Shown here piece after piece: positions 1-11,515 of a DNA stretch of 64,000 nucleotides. The notes beneath the pieces were generated by a model. It had not been told where the DNA came from. It searched no databases and saw nothing but the letters and a program-made list of their open reading frames with translations. A program made the translations under genes and the position numbers. This DNA is from Cocos nucifera (taxonomy: Eukaryota > Streptophyta > Magnoliopsida > Arecales > Arecaceae). Every line of letters begins with the position of its first letter. The first letter of the stretch is position 1. Location of the stretch: NCBI GenBank assembly GCA_006176705.1, contig QRFJ01000007.1, forward strand, positions 841,089 through 905,088, read 5' to 3'.

Positions 1-728
1 GGTATTAAGGAGATACGAAGTCCTAATACCAGAAAAGTTGATGCATATGTTGGAACCTGCTTAAGCTAAAACCTTGAACCCTTATATTTTGAAACCAAAC
101 ATCTGTATCAATCCTTCTACCTCCCACTAATTTATTGCATATGGAACTAAACTTCACACGTGATCCTCCACATTCTCCCTCCTACAAGTATGAGCCAATT
201 TCAACTTCCCCTCGAGTCCAATGTACTACTCTCGGATCAAGATTTGCACCCAATTATTCTTTTGATTGCACTACATGTTACTATTCCATCCAAGAGCCAC
301 ACCTCACTACAATAGGATATGACTCAAGACCAAGAGTCTCACTCTTCAAAAGCATTTTTTTGCTGCACCTTTATCAAAGTTTTCTTTTCCAAGAACCATG
401 CCCAAGCCTATGGTCAACCCAGCACCATGCTCTATCAATTTCAGTTTGCTGCATCAACTCAACATAACGTGACTTCTATGGTTCGGCTCTACCAGCCTGC
501 ATATTACCATTCCTTACAAGCTATCAACTGCGGCACACTTACAGCTCCAAGAGTTGCCCTAGGATTGTTGATCATCAGCTCTAATACCACTTGTTAAGGA
601 AATAGGAAGCCCTAATACCAAAACAGCTTGATACACATGTCAGAACCCAATACATCCTAAAAACTTGAGCCATTAGGGTTTTTGGGCCCAACCATCTATA
701 TCATTCCTTCTACTTCTTACTAATTATT
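1..728 (-). mobile_element. TRIM-like short LTR element (two diverged terminal repeats)
   Basis: Positions 1-135 and about 592-728 align over their full length at roughly three quarters identity; both carry a 'cctaatacca' block, a 'ttgatrca' block and a pyrimidine-rich end. Just left of the right copy, at about 580-594, the minus strand reads like a tRNA-iMet primer-binding site (TGGTATTAGAGC on minus). Two short terminal repeats, a PBS and about 450 bp of internal DNA without recognisable protein fit a terminal-repeat retrotransposon in miniature on the minus strand. The left repeat is cut by the window edge. An alternative is two unrelated solo copies of one LTR. The short ORFs at 135-597 have no recognisable domain. 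Confidence 0.45.
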
Positions 729-819
729 CCATCTCACATGCAATCCTCAACAAATGGTTTCATAACCTATTCATATATTGGTTTAAGTAGGTTACTAGGC
801 ATAGCTTAAAAATACTATA

Positions 820-884
820 TACATACATATATATATATACATACATATGTACATATACACATATATATACATACATATGTACAT

Positions 885-919
<35 letters not shown>

Positions 920-920
920 A
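820..920. repeat. (TA)n/(CA)n microsatellite
   Basis: Compound run of atacat, atat and acac dinucleotides ending in about 12 CA units and a short TA run. It is low-complexity sequence between the TRIM-like element and the MITE, with no coding content. Confidence 0.9.
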
Positions 921-1015
921 TTTTATGTTTATCAAACATATGATAAAAAGCTTGTTAAGTAAGATTTTTCAGTTAACCATTGCCAATTAGAAGGCATGAC
1001 ATTCGGCATGTCCTC

Positions 1016-1739
1016 TAAGGTTGCGTTTGGTGCATTACCAGACAGTGATAATCTAGATTATCTAGTAATCTGAATTATCTGCAATCTGGATAAATTGCCA
1101 GTATTGTTGATTACTGTGTTTGGTACATACAAATAATGTTGCAGTAAAATTATTGAAAATCTTGATTGACATGTTTGATATGACAATCAGATTACTGATA
1201 ATGTAACATCAAATTTTCAAAATATCCTCAAATTAAATTTATTAAAAATCACACCTCATGCACAAAATATAAATATATATTATAAATATATATTATAAAT
1301 ATATTATATATTATAATATATAATATATATAATATAATATATTATAATATATTATTATAATATAATATTATATTATATAAAATTATATTATTACAATATT
1401 ATTATAATATATTATAATTATATTATTATTATATTATCTTATTATTATAATAATATTATATAATATAATATTATGTTATAATATTATTATAATATAATAT
1501 AATATTTTTTTTATGAGAGTATTTTCGTCTAAATATGTTATTATCAAATTACCAAATATTTGGTAATCTGGATAGCCACCCCTCCTCTTAGTAATCTAGA
1601 TTACCTTATGAGAGATAATCTGGATTATCTGACAATCTCGATTACCAACTTAAAAAGCATATCAAATATGGTAATCTGATGGAATCCTTTTAAATTACCA
1701 GCAATCTGGATAGATTGCTGGCTATCAAATGCAACCTAA
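1016..1739. mobile_element. Harbinger/Tourist-type MITE with TAA target duplication
   Basis: The element spans 1019-1736 and is flanked on both sides by TAA (1016-1018 and 1737-1739). Its terminal inverted repeats start GGTTGCGTTTGGT on the left and end ATCAAATGCAACC on the right. The terminal 150 bp or so on each side repeat 'aatctggat'/'gattacc' motifs in inverted orientation. TWA target duplications and GTTTGGT-like ends are typical of PIF/Harbinger MITEs. Positions 1260-1510 are almost pure A/T (TATAA and TTATAA units), apparently an internal expansion. No coding capacity was seen. Confidence 0.8.
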
Positions 1740-2242
1740 GGTAAAGAAGCACTAGCCGCAGGTGCAACAGTAAGTTTATAGAGATAACAGCAAGCAAGCA
1801 TGATACACTAGATAGACGTTTCTTGCGACGATGTTTAAAAATATAGCTGGTGGAACCTTGCATATCAAACTACACCCTATTCTAAAACAAAATCATGCTC
1901 TACGAGGGAAACTTTGCAAGATCAGTTTCCAAGAATAAAAAAGCTCATCCCTAAGAAAACAAATGCTTTCCAGCTCTTAGATTCAAGATTCCCAATGCAC
2001 GTTCCATGGTTAGTTGCTTTTAACATGTCACCTATTAATCATATCACTCATAGTTTCAGCGAAATGATCAAGAAACACAACAGTGAGCGTGAAGTTTGGA
2101 CTGCTTCATCCATTGAACTCTATGAAGTCTCAAGTATTTATACAAATATTCCATGTATAGCTGGTTGCAGGTGTGCATCCATGAAAGTGCATGAACATCT
2201 ATATATGGCACATAAAAGCCAAGGAAGAATACAAACACGCAC

Positions 2243-4099
2243 CTCTAATATAAAATTGATCAAAGATTTGCCTTAGGGAATAATGATCTCCAGTTCCAGT
2301 ATCATAGTTATCCTCGAATATAAGATGCCAGAATCCAGCTTTCAGTGCCTGTTGTAATCTGTTTCAGTAAACACAAAATCAACACCCACAGCTTATGGAG
2401 ATATATGCTAGAGGAGTAAATGAAGACAAATAAAGTTATTAAACTTCTTCTCTTATGCTCTTGCAGAGATCATGAACAGATATAATTTGCAAGTTGCAAG
2501 GCTGGACAATGATTAAAAAAATTAACCGTGTCCAAGAAATGGAAAAGTTCCATGGACCATGAGGGCAAAAAGCAAAATTTCAGTAGCACTGAGCTGGGTA
2601 AACCAGAAAAAGATATGCTAAAGATTTTAGTGTAATATGGATTACTTATGTGCTTTGGATAGAAAAGGACCAAATATTGGGCATGCATATACCTCTTCAC
2701 TTCGTTCTGGTGATCATCAAAGAATACAAGCACCCGGCTGAGATCAGAAATCCCATGCTTCCTCATAACATTCCCCCAGTCGACACTTCCAAAATCCAAA
2801 AAATCCTTCCCACTGAAATAAGTGCAGTTCGCATCAACATAGGCGGGCCCCTTCTTCAGATACTTCTCCGGGTGTCGGGGCGACAGCGATATAATCCGTG
2901 TCCCTGGCATTGCTTGTCGAAGGACCCACGTCGAATGTCCCTTGAATGCACCACTCTCAATCATCAGATCTGGTTTCAGCCAACGGGCCATGAACCAGAG
3001 TCCGAAGCTATGGTCAAAGCCCATCCCATACATGTTGTTCTTGATCGGACGGGCCTCGTAGATCGGTACAAACTCTTCCAAGCCCTTGAGTAGATCCTTT
3101 GTCGTCCATTCTACTGTTTTGCCGTGTTTCGATCTGCCTTTTGCCAACAACAGTAGTTAAGAGACCATGGAATGGCAGAGAAATTCTACCTCATTCAACC
3201 AAAGATGATGGGTCTCGAAAGAAGAAAAAACTGAAATCATGAACCTATACTTAACATTTAAAGTCCATGTATAGTAACATTTGTTTTAATCTATTATTCT
3301 ACTTCACCCAGTCGAACAATTATTTTAAAAAATGACATCTTGATAGCAGGAAAGGGCAGTGAGCCAGTGAAGCATATTAAATTTCCATAAATAAATTCCT
3401 TTGATCCATAAATCACGACAGAGGCAACCTGGATGGAAACCATATTGATTCGACCAGAAAAGCGAACTTTATGGAAGATTTCGTAAAATTACCATAGTTC
3501 CCATTATACTACCAAAATAGACCAGACAAATCCGAAACCTGACGACCAAAACTTAGATGCTATCAAGAAGGCAACAAAAGATTCTTCCGGACGAGGAATC
3601 GTGGGATCGAATCACATCATAAAGCCAAATCAACGAAAACTTTAAAATATTTACTCAAAAAAAAAAAATCAATCTTTTTCCTCGGGTCAGCGAAACAAGC
3701 TACAAATGAAGCAATTAAACCTCAAAATACTCTAATTTCCTGAGATCGAGAGAAGGAAAACACAGATTTAAAGGGCTTACACCAGGGAACGCCGAGGGAT
3801 CCGAAATCGGAGGCGAGGCCCTCTAGGCTGGCCTCAAAGAGGGTGGTGCGGGCGATGGAATCGTAGGCGGGGACACAGATCACGGGGCGCGAGAGGAAGA
3901 AGAAGAAGGACGCGACGAGGAGCAGGAGAAGGAGAGAAAGGGAGACGGAGAGGCAGTGCGAGGCGGAAGCAAGCCGGGCGTGCATAGAGATCCAGGCGGC
4001 GAGAGAGGCGTGCTTCCAGGTCTTGGACTCGTCGTCTCCGTCATCCTCCTCCTGGCACGGCGGAGACCGCCGAGCCGAGGGCACGCTCTCCTGCATCAT
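2243..4099 (-). CDS. Membrane-anchored plant protein with methyltransferase-like fold, function unknown (5' part, three exons)
   Basis: Three minus-strand exons are supported by reading frame and splice sites: complement(3781..4099), complement(2693..3137) and complement(2243..2358), joined in phases 1 and 2. The next donor after exon 3 is GTGCGT. Visible length is about 293 codons. The start is the first of two adjacent ATGs. Residues 1-47 are charged and probably cytosolic; residues 48-69 form one Leu/Phe-rich membrane segment. The lumenal part has IESGAFKG (about 166-173) and FFDDHQNE (about 245-252), resembling the glycine-rich loop and acidic motif of class I methyltransferase or cephalosporin-hydroxylase-like folds, then EDNYDTGTGDHYSLRQ in exon 3. 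From memory this belongs to a conserved plant family of unknown function. The final exon was not found between 1740 and 2242, so the 3' end is off the window to the left or lost. The MITE and the TRIM-like repeat would then lie in the last intron. Confidence 0.8.
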
Positions 4100-7000
4100 C
4101 TCCTCGACCTTTTAGCCCTTTTTTCTCTCATTCCTGCTTTGTTTGCCGGTTTGCAGGGTGCGAAGCTGGGGCTAACGGTACTGGCATGGTTGGTCTTGGG
4201 CTTGTGGGCTATGTTGGGTCTGGTATCACCATTGGAGCTGGTTGCACGAATTTTCTTGCAGAGAACAGAGAAATTTTAAGATCGGGTGTTGGAATAATAG
4301 TGTTCTCTTTCCACGAAAACAAATGTGAATTATTTTTATATCAAATGATACTAAAGTTAATCTTGTGTAGTTTAAGTTGGATCATAGTTATGTCACAAAT
4401 TTTGCACAATATTTGTGTCTTCTCCTTTTGAAAAATTATGAGTTATAGGTTGATGATGCTCTAGTTATTGTTGATGGTGGTATTTTTGCTAATATTTTTG
4501 GTTGTTATATCTTTGATGTTTCTTTTGATCTAAATATAAAGTATTGTTGTAAGACTCTATGAGGACGCTAATGTGGTTGGAATTAGATGCCATTTGAGAT
4601 CTGAAACATCCGAAGGTACCTACAAGGAAAATTCATACTTATCAAAGGTGTTTTGGTGAAGGATCCTTCAATACCTAAGTTAGCCGAAGCTTAAAAATAG
4701 CAAACAAAAGAGAAAAAGGAGAGAGTGGAGCCTTCTTCTCCTTATTCTTCTCCCAATTCTTGCTTGCTTACTTAAAAGTCTCCTTCGGATCGTTGGACCA
4801 CATTCTTACTATTTAGTGGGGAGAGATATCCCCTACTAACCCTTTAAGATTGTTAGTTGTGGCTGTCCGTTGTGGACTTCTCCAACATAGCTAATCGAGT
4901 CAATAGTTTGAAATGGATGTTGGGTCAAGATCTTGATCCCACATGATGCAATTTTTAAAGGACTTTGGGTGCACTCTAAAAGGGGTTTGATCTCCTGCAA
5001 GATAAAGCATAAAATTATATGGCTGTACGAGCATATCATTACTCTTGGAGTATTGTAGCTGGCACGAGGAGCTTCTCTTGGTGTTCCACTTGACATCTAT
5101 ATAAAGATTTCTGAAGCAGAATAAAGAATCACCAAGGAACAAGAATTATCAAAGAGAGGTGAAGAATTAAGGCAAATGCAGTTTCTTCACACATAGTGAT
5201 GGTTGACATCAAAACTCCCTACCTGAATAATCTCACGGCAAAATGGGATTTTTGCATGAACTTGGCCACGGCCTACAGATTTGCTAACATGCAATTTTTG
5301 AAATTTTTCCACCAGTTTGGCATTATATTGAGTAATTTAGATTGCAGAACCGAGAAAAAATCAGAAGCACTTCTTCTATCTTCATTCTCCAATTTTTTTC
5401 CTAGCATGTCCTTGAAAAATAAATGCATCACATGTGCAAGACACCAATCATATATTTGCATCCTGCCACATGAGCCTGGCATAAAGCCTTTGGCTGTTGA
5501 TGTTATCTTAGGACTCCCAGAGCTAGAAGCTATTGATCTCCTTCCCTCAATTAGAAAAGAAAGAGCATAGTTTTAAAGGAGGTACTATTTGGACATGTCC
5601 CTTTTGTTTTTTTTTTTTTTTTTTCACTTGCAAATTCATAGAAGTTTTTACTCAAGGAATCCAGAGCAGAGTCAAGATGGAATGACATGATTGAAGGCAA
5701 TAGTCCCTGACCCTTTGCTTGGAAGCAAGCTGTGACCACTAAGCATGCCCAGGTAAAACTGAAATAGAGCATGGTAGACTAAGAGGAGCCTAGAAATGAA
5801 GCCCCAGTGGCTTACCCTAGCGTCCTAGCTATTACCGAGTGCCATCATTCTGAAGTCTCATAGAAACCAAGCCTGGCATTCCAGATATAGCTCCCAGGTA
5901 GAAGGGAGATTGGACCAGGCAACAAGACCGGAGGCAGGTTCAATCTTTGGTTCTATTGGGCCTGCTTATAACCTGAGTTTTTGACTATATTAAGTAGATA
6001 TTGGTGGTAATTTTGTGACCAACCGGTTGTAGTAGTTTCATGGAGACTTTATTCTAAGCTGTGATGTTAACCATGTATTTTGGCTTTGAACCAAAACTCT
6101 GTTCATTCCCTTTGGATGATGATGGTTCTCTGTTCGAGTGGAGATAATGATGGAGATTGGCAGGTGCTGATGATCTTATGATCCAACACTGCATTCTGAA
6201 GAACAGATACTACTTCTGATTCTCCTGTTTTATTTTTTGGTTCTTTCTGTTGGAGGGGTTCATAGCTTTTGCTGCTCGTCTTCCCTAGGATTTAGATAAC
6301 TTTAGTCCTTGTGCATTCCGATCTTTCTGCTTGTCAATGCTGTATGATGAATCTCTATAAATTCTCTTCTCTTTTGAATAAAATTTGGTTAGTAATGGGG
6401 TTTCTCCCATTACTCTCCCTCTTTGTCAAAAAAACAAAGTACTTCAAGAATGATATATCCTATATCATTTTTCTCTTCCTTCATCTAAATACCACTTTGC
6501 CAGCTTAATGTTCATTTCCTCAGACAAAACTTTCTCCCCCCCCCCCCGTTCGACCACTCCATTCAGGCTAAAACACCAAAAAAATAGAATTTTTTGTCGT
6601 AGAAAAAAGAGAGGGGAAAACTTAGAAGCTTATCTCAACAGATAAACTCACCCCCACCACGCATGACACTTGGAACAATGATCAAAACTAGGTCCCCCAA
6701 AAACAAAAAGAAAAAGGAAAAAAAAATCATCCCCAACTAATAAATCAGATTAATCACCCATCTACGAACTAAAGAAAGAACTATCAGCTAAACTCACTTC
6801 CAACCTATGGAGTCCATGTTATCTCGTTGCCCCAACAGTTCCATTGCAATCCAACGTGTCACGCGTTCACAATCTTGCACATATATACCGCACAACTTTA
6901 CTTGGGTCACTCCCAAGAACAAGTCGATCCCCTTCAACCTTCTCTTCTTTGCTGACTTGCACTGAACTTTTCAAAAATCCAATTGTATTTCCTGAATGCT

Positions 7001-9286
7001 TGACCTTCATTAAGTTATTCAGAGCTTGACGACCTGAATTGCTTCTGCCATGCCTCTTTCCACCTCTAGAAAGGCATGAAGATGATGGAACCGAATATAA
7101 CCTCGTAAACATTTGGATGGAGGAATATTTGAAGCTAAGTCTGAGACCACAGCAGGGTTGATAGAAGAAGGCCCACAAGGAGTCTCAACTCTCAACCCTG
7201 CCATTAGGGTGGTGGTCATGGTTTCCCTACTTGATTGAAATCCCTGATCCAAATTCACCTTTTGAGTCCTTAATCGTATCAGAGGCAGGCTTATGCTGGC
7301 CAATTTAACCTCCAAGTCATGTTTGGGACCATCTTGGACTTGACTCCTAACCCAAGCAGCTAGGCCACGCAATTCATAAAGGGGCAGCTCGGTGCATGAG
7401 GCTCCAGCTATCATGAGATTTAGAGATGGTTAGATGTATACAACCTTATCTCACGTGTTACCAAAACTCGCCCTCAGCAATTTGTTGCATGATTATGTTG
7501 TGATATTTTAAACAGTAATAGTCTTACAATTGGAATCGGAAAATGTGTTTATTAAGCAGAGATGCTCATCTTTTCATCACCTAATCATCTGTCAAGCACA
7601 GAATTCTTTGTAAGTTATATATAGCCAGGGAAAAGATGATTGCTTTATCTTCTCACTTGCATGCTCTAAAATGGCACCGGGCAAGTAATAGGTATGTTAG
7701 CATGATCATTCTCGGTGCAGTAATGTTGTATGTTCCGAGCAAATTGCTGGAAAAAATATTTTTGGTGCAGCAATGTTAGTTGCATAGAATATAAAGTTGC
7801 AGTACAAGTTTGTTGCTCCCATTCAATTTGTGCCACTTATCAGAAGGTAACAGTGATATAACCTTGATAATTTAATAAGAAATCAGTTCATCGCCTAAGT
7901 AAAATTCCATTAGGGGTTAAGGGCGACGCGGCTCGGCGACAGGTTCCCTATAACCATGAATTTGGGTTCATCTGGGTGAACAGGCATCGATTTCATATGG
8001 AGAGAATGCATGAAGCACACCATTTTACGTCAACAACACTTTACATTCACATTTGTTGGTGGCTTGGTGCATGTGCACCACAAACAACTGGAAGTATCCC
8101 AAAAGCAACAAATAATTGCAAGCAAGCATGAGGCAAGGCATAAAAAATTTTAATCACAAAGAATCTTGAGGCCACCATTCCTCAGATCTCATTGCAATGA
8201 AATATAAGGAAGATCTTGCTGGCAGATCTGTTCCTCCCTCCCTGGCTTGGAAAGACAAACATATCAGATCTTTGCTTTCTATTCCAAAGCTATTTTTGGG
8301 AGTACTAAACTCCCATAAAATATTCACTTGCTATCTTCTTCGAATTGTCATGTGCTTTACATTAATACAATAAGTCTCCTCCATCCCCTTATTTTATCAG
8401 ACCCAAATCTTTCGCCAGCAGGCAACCTCTTTCTTAATGAGATATTGTTCTCTCCAGTTGAGGGCCTGAAGCAGAGGGATATGAGTTGTCTTTGCTATGT
8501 ACTCCAACTTTAAATTTTCTGTGGCACTTGGCGTGATAACTGTCAAAAATTTAACTGTGAATACAAAGATGGTGCTTGCTGATGCACTACAAAATAATCA
8601 TGGTCAGAACTTGAATCACAAAATCTCTCTTGCATCGTACTTGGTGTCAACATATAGGGTAGTCCTTGAGGATGCAAGAAAATCTTTGATGGGAGGATGA
8701 GGAAAACCTCATGGAAGCCTGCTAGGTGATCTTGATGGGTCAGACACCGCAAGCGTAGGGAACGTATCTTCCACACCTGCCACGTTTCCGCCTCTCTTTT
8801 TGATGGAATTGAATGACCATGCATTATTATATAAAAGAGACACACCAAACGTATGGGCCTTTAAATATATCAAATACCAAGAGCACCTTTCCTAATGGGG
8901 CCCACACAAATTTTTTAAGGGGTAAGTTATGGATACTCTTAAATAAATGGTCTAATTTATATCATTTAGAATATTTCTCAGAAACAAATTGTAATTTAGT
9001 AAAAAAAGCATTATCCATCTGATTTTCAACTATAAAATGGAGGCAAATTTGTTCAAACTTTATATTATAAAGAAATACAGGGATGGTCAATCTATGTTAA
9101 TATCTGAAATATTTGCTAGTATTATTATTATTTTATTTTTCTTAACTATAACACAAGAGTAGCATAATTCAGTATAAATCACTTGTCATGTGGCAAAGCA
9201 ACTATTCTATGACGGATCCTTGGGCACATCTTTGACAAATCAAACGGTAAGCTTTTTTTTCTTTTATTTTAAGATAGTGATGGGTT
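4100..9286. other. Intergenic region with decayed repeat fragments, no supported gene
   Basis: Short ORFs here show no recognisable domain. 4560-4760 reads like an LTR fragment (alternating 'gaaggtacctac' and 'gaaggatccttc' motifs). 6240-6440 resembles the 3' tail of a LINE ('ttgaataaaatttgg', then a run of A). 5273-5482 on minus encodes a peptide with weak resemblance to a hAT/DUF659 motif (WCLAHVMHLFFKDM). 6867-7414 on minus is open for about 130 codons in overlapping frames without recognisable motifs. A poly-C tract lies at 6536-6547. The rest is AT-rich and unremarkable. Confidence 0.5.
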
Positions 9287-9293
9287 TATAAAT
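9287..9293 (+). promoter_or_regulatory. TATA box of the SPEAR-like gene
   Basis: TATAAAT lies 238 bp upstream of the start codon at 9531. The predicted 5' leader of about 210 bp contains a (CT)n tract and one very short upstream ORF (ATG at 9492, stop after three codons). This is placement by consensus only. Confidence 0.5.
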
Positions 9294-9457
9294 GGTTACA
9301 TCTCTTCCGCGCGGTGGTTCGTGATACTATAAGCAATATAATATTTCTCTGCCCGCACAGCAAGGCAAGCGCAAAAGAGCCAAAGTAATATCACCAAATT
9401 TCATCAGCAATCCAGTTAGGGCCATCCTTTTCACTCCCAAGGATCCTATAGATTCAA

Positions 9458-9485
<28 letters not shown>
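9458..9485. repeat. (CT)14 microsatellite in the 5' leader
   Basis: Uninterrupted CT dinucleotide run about 45 bp upstream of the SPEAR-like start codon. CT/GA tracts are common in plant 5' leaders and may bind GAGA-type factors; no function can be shown here. Confidence 0.9.
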
Positions 9486-9490
<5 letters not shown>

Positions 9491-9530
9491 CATGATTTGT
9501 TGAGATTTGGAGCTTTGGAAGGAGGGGAGG

Positions 9531-11465
9531 ATGGGCAGCAACTATTTTGGCGAACTGGGGTTGGGAAGTGCAAGTTCTAGTGCCCCACGAAAGGGGAAGA
9601 AAAGCAGTTCAGAGAAGCAAAAGCAGCCCCAGAGAGGACTTGGAGTGGCTCAGTTGGAGAAGATCAGATTGCAAAATCAAATGGCCGAATATCTTCCCTC
9701 AATCCACTCCCAACTCCACAGTAATCTCACAATGGTCTCTATCTTTTTCTTCTTCTTTTTTTTCCTTTTTTTTCTTAAAAAAAAAAGGTTTTAAGGTCTG
9801 TTATTTATTTTACATCGACCAGCGTATTTTTCTCAAGCATGGTTCATTAGTATACAGTTTTTCATGGAGCTTTCTTTTGATGGTTGTCTTCAAGCAGGAG
9901 GATATGAGAGTAGATATGGCACTTTCATCATCTCCCTCTTCCTCAAACATGACCTCACCATCTACAGTCTTTGCTCTTCATCCCAACATCATGGTATCTC
10001 TCTCTCTCTCTCTCTCTAAAGGCAAAGTTCATGGTATGTCAAGCTTGATGTCCATAGGAAAATCTCAGAATTGAAACAGAATTTACTAGAAAGAAAGAAA
10101 AAAAAAGGGGGGGAAGAAAACACCCTATATTCCTTTGCTTGCAACTCCTGACATGTATTTGATTTGTAATGCCTTTCACATATTTTGAGAAGATTAATGC
10201 CTTTAAAGTTTTGTGACCAAAATCACCATGATGTCTTCAATGGTTCTTATGAACAAGATCATCATAATCGCCATGGTTTAATGTTGGAAACTGATAGCTT
10301 TTCTAGAGTCATGGTCAAAGAAATTAATTAAGCAACAAAGTGGTCCCATTTTGATAAGAAAGGCATGTATTCCCCAAAATCTAGATCAGTGGCTAGACGA
10401 GGCATCTCGGTTGAATTAAACAATGTCGAGTCGGTTAATATGGTCAGTGGTGTAGCCTCAAAGAGTTGAAGCAATGGAGCCTGCTGTTTTGAAATGCTCC
10501 CTCTCCAACTTTTTATTCCACTTCTATTTCAACTATCCCATTCCTCCACCACAAAAGCACCTGTTCACATATTCTTGCGGGAGGTCCTCCACCGTTACAA
10601 CAACTATATACCAACCATCTAAAATTATCCTTCTTACAATCCTAAATTTAATTGGTCATGCTTTTCACCATTCTTACAACTAGGGAAACTTTAATTTAAA
10701 TTGATCATAAAACATCATGTCAACAATCTTAACCTAATTTCATGAAACTTGTTAATTAATATTGAAAAGATCCACCAAAATGCATTGCTGCAATATATAG
10801 TTTAATTTTACCATAAATTGGAAAATACTTGATGATCATATTGTTCTTGTTTTCATCTACTTTGTTATATGTATTCCTTTAGGAAAAAGAAAAAGTCTGA
10901 AGTTTTGTTTTCTCTGCTCTTATGATGCTACCTCACATGGTTTGTAGATGGGTTATGGAGACACCGAAAGAAGACACATTACAGATGGTGAATGCCACTC
11001 TAGTACTCCATCTAGGTATCTTGAGTTTTATTTGCCTGTTATCCCAAAATTGAGTCATTGACAAATAACCATTACTACGTGCTTCATACTTCTTCTCTAA
11101 TATTTTGTATCAATTAATCAGGCTTCTCTCAGATTACAACAATACCTTTCTACCCCACCATCATGCACCAGCAACTGTAACACTGCAGCCCCTTTGGGAA
11201 CAAACCACCGAGGTCGTCTTAAAACTTTTAGCTACTCTATATTTTGATGAACGCCACCTTCTTTGAGAAGCATATATTTATCTCCTCTTCAACGTAAGGC
11301 ATGCATTTTTATTATGTAATATTAATTCTCATAACTTGACTATTTTCACAGAAAGTGCAGAAGAAGAAACGGCATGATCAAAGCCGCTCAACAAGTTCGA
11401 TGAGTCAGAACTCTGACTCTACTGATGCACAAGAAGTAGATCTAGAGCTTAGATTATCACTATAG
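9531..11465 (+). CDS. SPEAR/TIE-type (SPOROCYTELESS-like) EAR transcriptional repressor
   Basis: Five exons give a 190-residue protein: 9531-9734, 9898-9993, 10948-11015, 11122-11212, 11352-11465. The start is an ATG giving MGSNYFGELGLG, typical of the family. Residues 32-50 hold the SPEAR signature (GLGVAQLEKIRLQNQ). Residues 80-95 are Ser/Pro-rich. Exon 5 opens with a basic stretch, KVQKKKRHDQ, a likely nuclear signal. The C-terminus, VDLELRLSL, is a canonical LxLxL EAR motif that recruits TOPLESS corepressors. Family members bind TCP factors and repress them in leaf development and sporogenesis; that role is inferred by family. All junctions keep frame. The exon 1 donor (ATG|GTCTCT) is weak and was chosen for phase; the exon 2 acceptor could also be three bases earlier (9895). 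All exons are intact. Which SPEAR/TIE paralogue it is cannot be decided here. Confidence 0.9.
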
Positions 11466-11509
11466 ACAATTGGAAGATGAGCTTTAGCTTGATGGTTTTG
11501 TTCTTCTAT

Positions 11510-11515
11510 AATAAA
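11510..11515 (+). terminator. Polyadenylation signal of the SPEAR-like gene
   Basis: AATAAA lies 45 bp after the stop codon, in an AT-rich 3' region. Confidence 0.5.

Noticed and set aside
2650..3093. 147-codon plus ORF
   Set aside because: Antisense shadow of exon 2 of the membrane-anchored methyltransferase-like gene.
4186..4431. Plus ORF with a Gly-rich hydrophobic stretch (MVGLGLVGYVGSG)
   Set aside because: Looks at first like a membrane c-subunit, but conserved residues are absent and the frame continues into AT-rich noise.
5196..5570. 124-codon plus ORF
   Set aside because: No domain recognised on plus; the opposite strand shows only a faint hAT-like motif, not enough to call a transposase.
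6867..7414. Overlapping minus ORFs of 103 and 131 codons
   Set aside because: No recognisable motifs, different frames and no splice logic linking them.
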